Source of the DNA: Candidatus Krumholzibacteriota bacterium
GTDB taxonomy: Bacteria; Krumholzibacteriota; Krumholzibacteriia; Krumholzibacteriales; Krumholzibacteriaceae
Direction: 5' to 3'
Assembly: GCA_016932415.1 (NCBI GenBank)
Contig: JAFGCX010000011.1
Location: 62,001-126,000 of the forward strand
DNA length: 64,000 bases
The notes under the pieces are model-generated. The model had not been told where the DNA came from, ran no database searches, and saw only the letters and a program-made list of their open reading frames with translations. Below are positions 62,422-64,000 of the stretch, piece after piece. Every line of letters starts with the position of its first letter. Position 1 is the stretch's first letter. The translations under genes and the position numbers were made by a program.

Positions 62422-64000
62422 TTAATTTGTCCTGTCGCTGTTTTTAAGGTGTCTGTCGAGAAATTTCAGGACAGCGCCGTACCCGGCCAGCCTGTTCTCC
62501 TTTTTAAGGAATCCGTGCCCTTCATCGTCGAATACCATATATTCTACTACCGCGCCGTTCCTTCTGGCCGCTTCGACGATCTCGTCCGATTCTATCTTGA
62601 AGACCCTCGGGTCATTCGCGCCCTGCAGGACCATAAGAGGCCTTTTTATATTTTCGGCATGGAAAAGGGGCGAGATACTTTTCAGGTACTCTTCGTCTGT
62701 CTCCGGATCTCCGATCTCCTTGTACAACGCGTCCCTGTAATTTTCCCACCAGGGTGGTATATTGCTCAAAGTCCTTACCCAGTTTGATATACCGAAGAGA
62801 TCCACCCCCGCCGCGAACTCTTCCGGCTGGAACGCGAGAGCGGCAAGCACGATATATCCTCCATAGCTTCCTCCCAGTATCCCTATCCGGCCAGGATCGA
62901 CATACCCCGTCTTGATAAGCCAGTTTTTACCTTCGACGCAGTCTCGAAGGTCTCCGTTGCCATGGCTGTGGTCGTCCAAAGCGGAAAAACGCTTTCCATA
63001 CCCGGAGCTTCCCCTGTTGTTCACCGCGAGGACGGCGTATCCATGATTTACAAGATACTGCAGCAGCGCCGAATACCCGACTCGCGCCTGCCCGCCCGGT
63101 CCGCCGTGAACGTAGACTATCGCTGGCACGCTCTCTCCTGGTTTTATCCCTTTCGGCTTGAAGTAAAGGGCAGGTATCACTTCGTCGTCAAACGACCTGT
63201 ATCTTACGATCTCCGGTTCTACAAGATCGTTTCTGTTGATCTCCGGATTCATCGAATCTGTCAGCTTCCTGTACTTTCCCGTTTCGAAGTCATAGACGAA
63301 AAGGTTGTTCGTCGATCTTGGATCGCTCAGATGGAACCTCATGTATCTTTCGCTTTTTGAAAACCCCACGGAAGATATGACGCCGTCTGGAAATGCTGGG
63401 AGCTCTACCAGCTCTCCCGTTTCTGTCCTGTAAATCCTGATCTCTGTCCTTCCGTCATTATTTATTCCCGTCGCCCGGTACGTTCCATTCCACGAGCAGT
63501 AGGAGAAGCTGATATCCCAGTCGGCTTTTTCAACCGTCTCGCTCTTCCCGGTCGCCAGTTCGTATTTTTTCAGATATGTGAATTCGCTTTCCTCGTCTGT
63601 GAGATAATACAGGTAGTTCGAGTCCTTGCTGAACTCGAGAGGTGTATATATTATATCCCCGGTGTGTTCCGATATATGTCTCATCTCTCCTGTTTCGCGG
63701 TCATAGATGTACATCTCGGTATCATGCTCTGTCAGCACTCTGGAGAAAGCCATATATCTCATGTCATCTGAGATCCAGGCGAAATTATATCCCGCGTCGT
63801 TGAGATATATCATCTTAGGAGTTAACGTCTCGATATCCATCAGGTAGATATCCATATACTTCGAGTCTCGCTTGTTCGATCCGAAAACGAAGTTATCCTC
63901 ATTTTTCGTCCATCCATAGAAAAGCGCCCTCGCTTTTACCTCCGGAGTGAGATCTTCGATTATGCCGTCTTCATCGCGCAGGTATATATGGTATATCTCG
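62422..64000 (-). CDS. Prolyl oligopeptidase family S9 peptidase (N-terminus beyond window)
   Basis: At least 526 residues; the frame remains open to the right window edge, so the methionine at 63855 is internal. The visible N-terminal part is a beta-propeller (repeats such as YMDIYLMDIETLTP and DTEMYIYDRETGEMRH). The alpha/beta-hydrolase domain occupies the last 260 residues. The catalytic triad is readable: Ser in GGSYGGYIV, Asp in LQGANDPRV and His in DDEGHGF. It should cleave short peptides after proline or related residues. Whether it is secreted cannot be seen. It precedes moxR by 25 bases; a role in that cluster is not known. Confidence 0.9.
   Translation of the reverse strand, partial: EIYHIYLRDEDGIIEDLTPEVKARALFYGWTKNEDNFVFGSNKRDSKYMDIYLMDIETLTPKMIYLNDAGYNFAWISDDMRYMAFSRVLTEHDTEMYIYDRETGEMRHISEHTGDIIYTPLEFSKDSNYLYYLTDEESEFTYLKKYELATGKSETVEKADWDISFSYCSWNGTYRATGINNDGRTEIRIYRTETGELVELPAFPDGVISSVGFSKSERYMRFHLSDPRSTNNLFVYDFETGKYRKLTDSMNPEINRNDLVEPEIVRYRSFDDEVIPALYFKPKGIKPGESVPAIVYVHGGPGGQARVGYSALLQYLVNHGYAVLAVNNRGSSGYGKRFSALDDHSHGNGDLRDCVEGKNWLIKTGYVDPGRIGILGGSYGGYIVLAALAFQPEEFAAGVDLFGISNWVRTLSNIPPWWENYRDALYKEIGDPETDEEYLKSISPLFHAENIKRPLMVLQGANDPRVFKIESDEIVEAARRNGAVVEYMVFDDEGHGFLKKENRLAGYGAVLKFLDRHLKNSDRTN

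Overview
The window is a dense chromosomal segment (about 43 protein genes, almost no free DNA) from a Gram-negative, diderm bacterium. I see no rRNA, tRNA, CRISPR array, insertion sequence or prophage. The protein set suggests the FCB-type candidate phyla (Krumholzibacteriota, Eisenbacteria, Zixibacteria or relatives). Two secreted proteins end in a FlgD-like 'LAQNYPNPFNP' sorting tail, a LA_2272-type surface-repeat protein is present, and GTG/TTG starts and ATA isoleucine codons are frequent. The phylum is inference; no marker here settles it.

Left part (1-13.1 kb), mostly minus strand: an operon of an NTF2-like secreted protein, a 1623-residue NtrY-like membrane histidine kinase, a DUF4159 protein and a partial membrane protein; then secD-secF-DUF456 behind a clear sigma70-type promoter; a lone zinc-ribbon gene on the plus strand; and a hybrid sensor kinase with a periplasmic binding domain.

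Middle (13.2-32.4 kb), mostly plus strand: a surface protein built on fifteen exact 48-bp repeats; a large FlgD-tail protein on the minus strand; a DUF4912 - GH57 branching enzyme - GH57/DUF3536 cluster (alpha-glucan metabolism); ligA; a PTPS-related membrane protein; a second FlgD-tail protein made of about 50-residue repeats; and a GT-C glycosyltransferase.

Right part (32.4-64 kb), all minus strand: first an operon of a polysaccharide-deacetylase-like protein, pdxJ, an rRNA methyltransferase and a MATE transporter. Then comes a run of about 27 kb of tightly packed genes: S9 peptidase, moxR, DUF58, batA-like, mfd, three parvulin-type chaperones, an S4 protein, pdxA, ftsE, ftsX, an envC-like gene, holB, ricT, metG, a tatD/radical-SAM fusion, a zinc-ribbon protein, rsmA, a putative outer-membrane barrel and two related lipoproteins, closed by a hairpin at 37059-37087. 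Many of these junctions overlap by 4-11 bases, suggesting translational coupling.

Functional themes: envelope biogenesis (SecDF, the SurA-like chaperone set, FtsEX-EnvC, secreted tail-bearing proteins), information processing (LigA, Mfd, HolB, MetG, RsmA, TatD), vitamin B6 synthesis (PdxA and PdxJ in separate operons) and storage-glucan chemistry. Promoters were recognised by -35/-10 match and spacing only. Where a start codon was moved from the longest reading frame, the reason is given in the entry.
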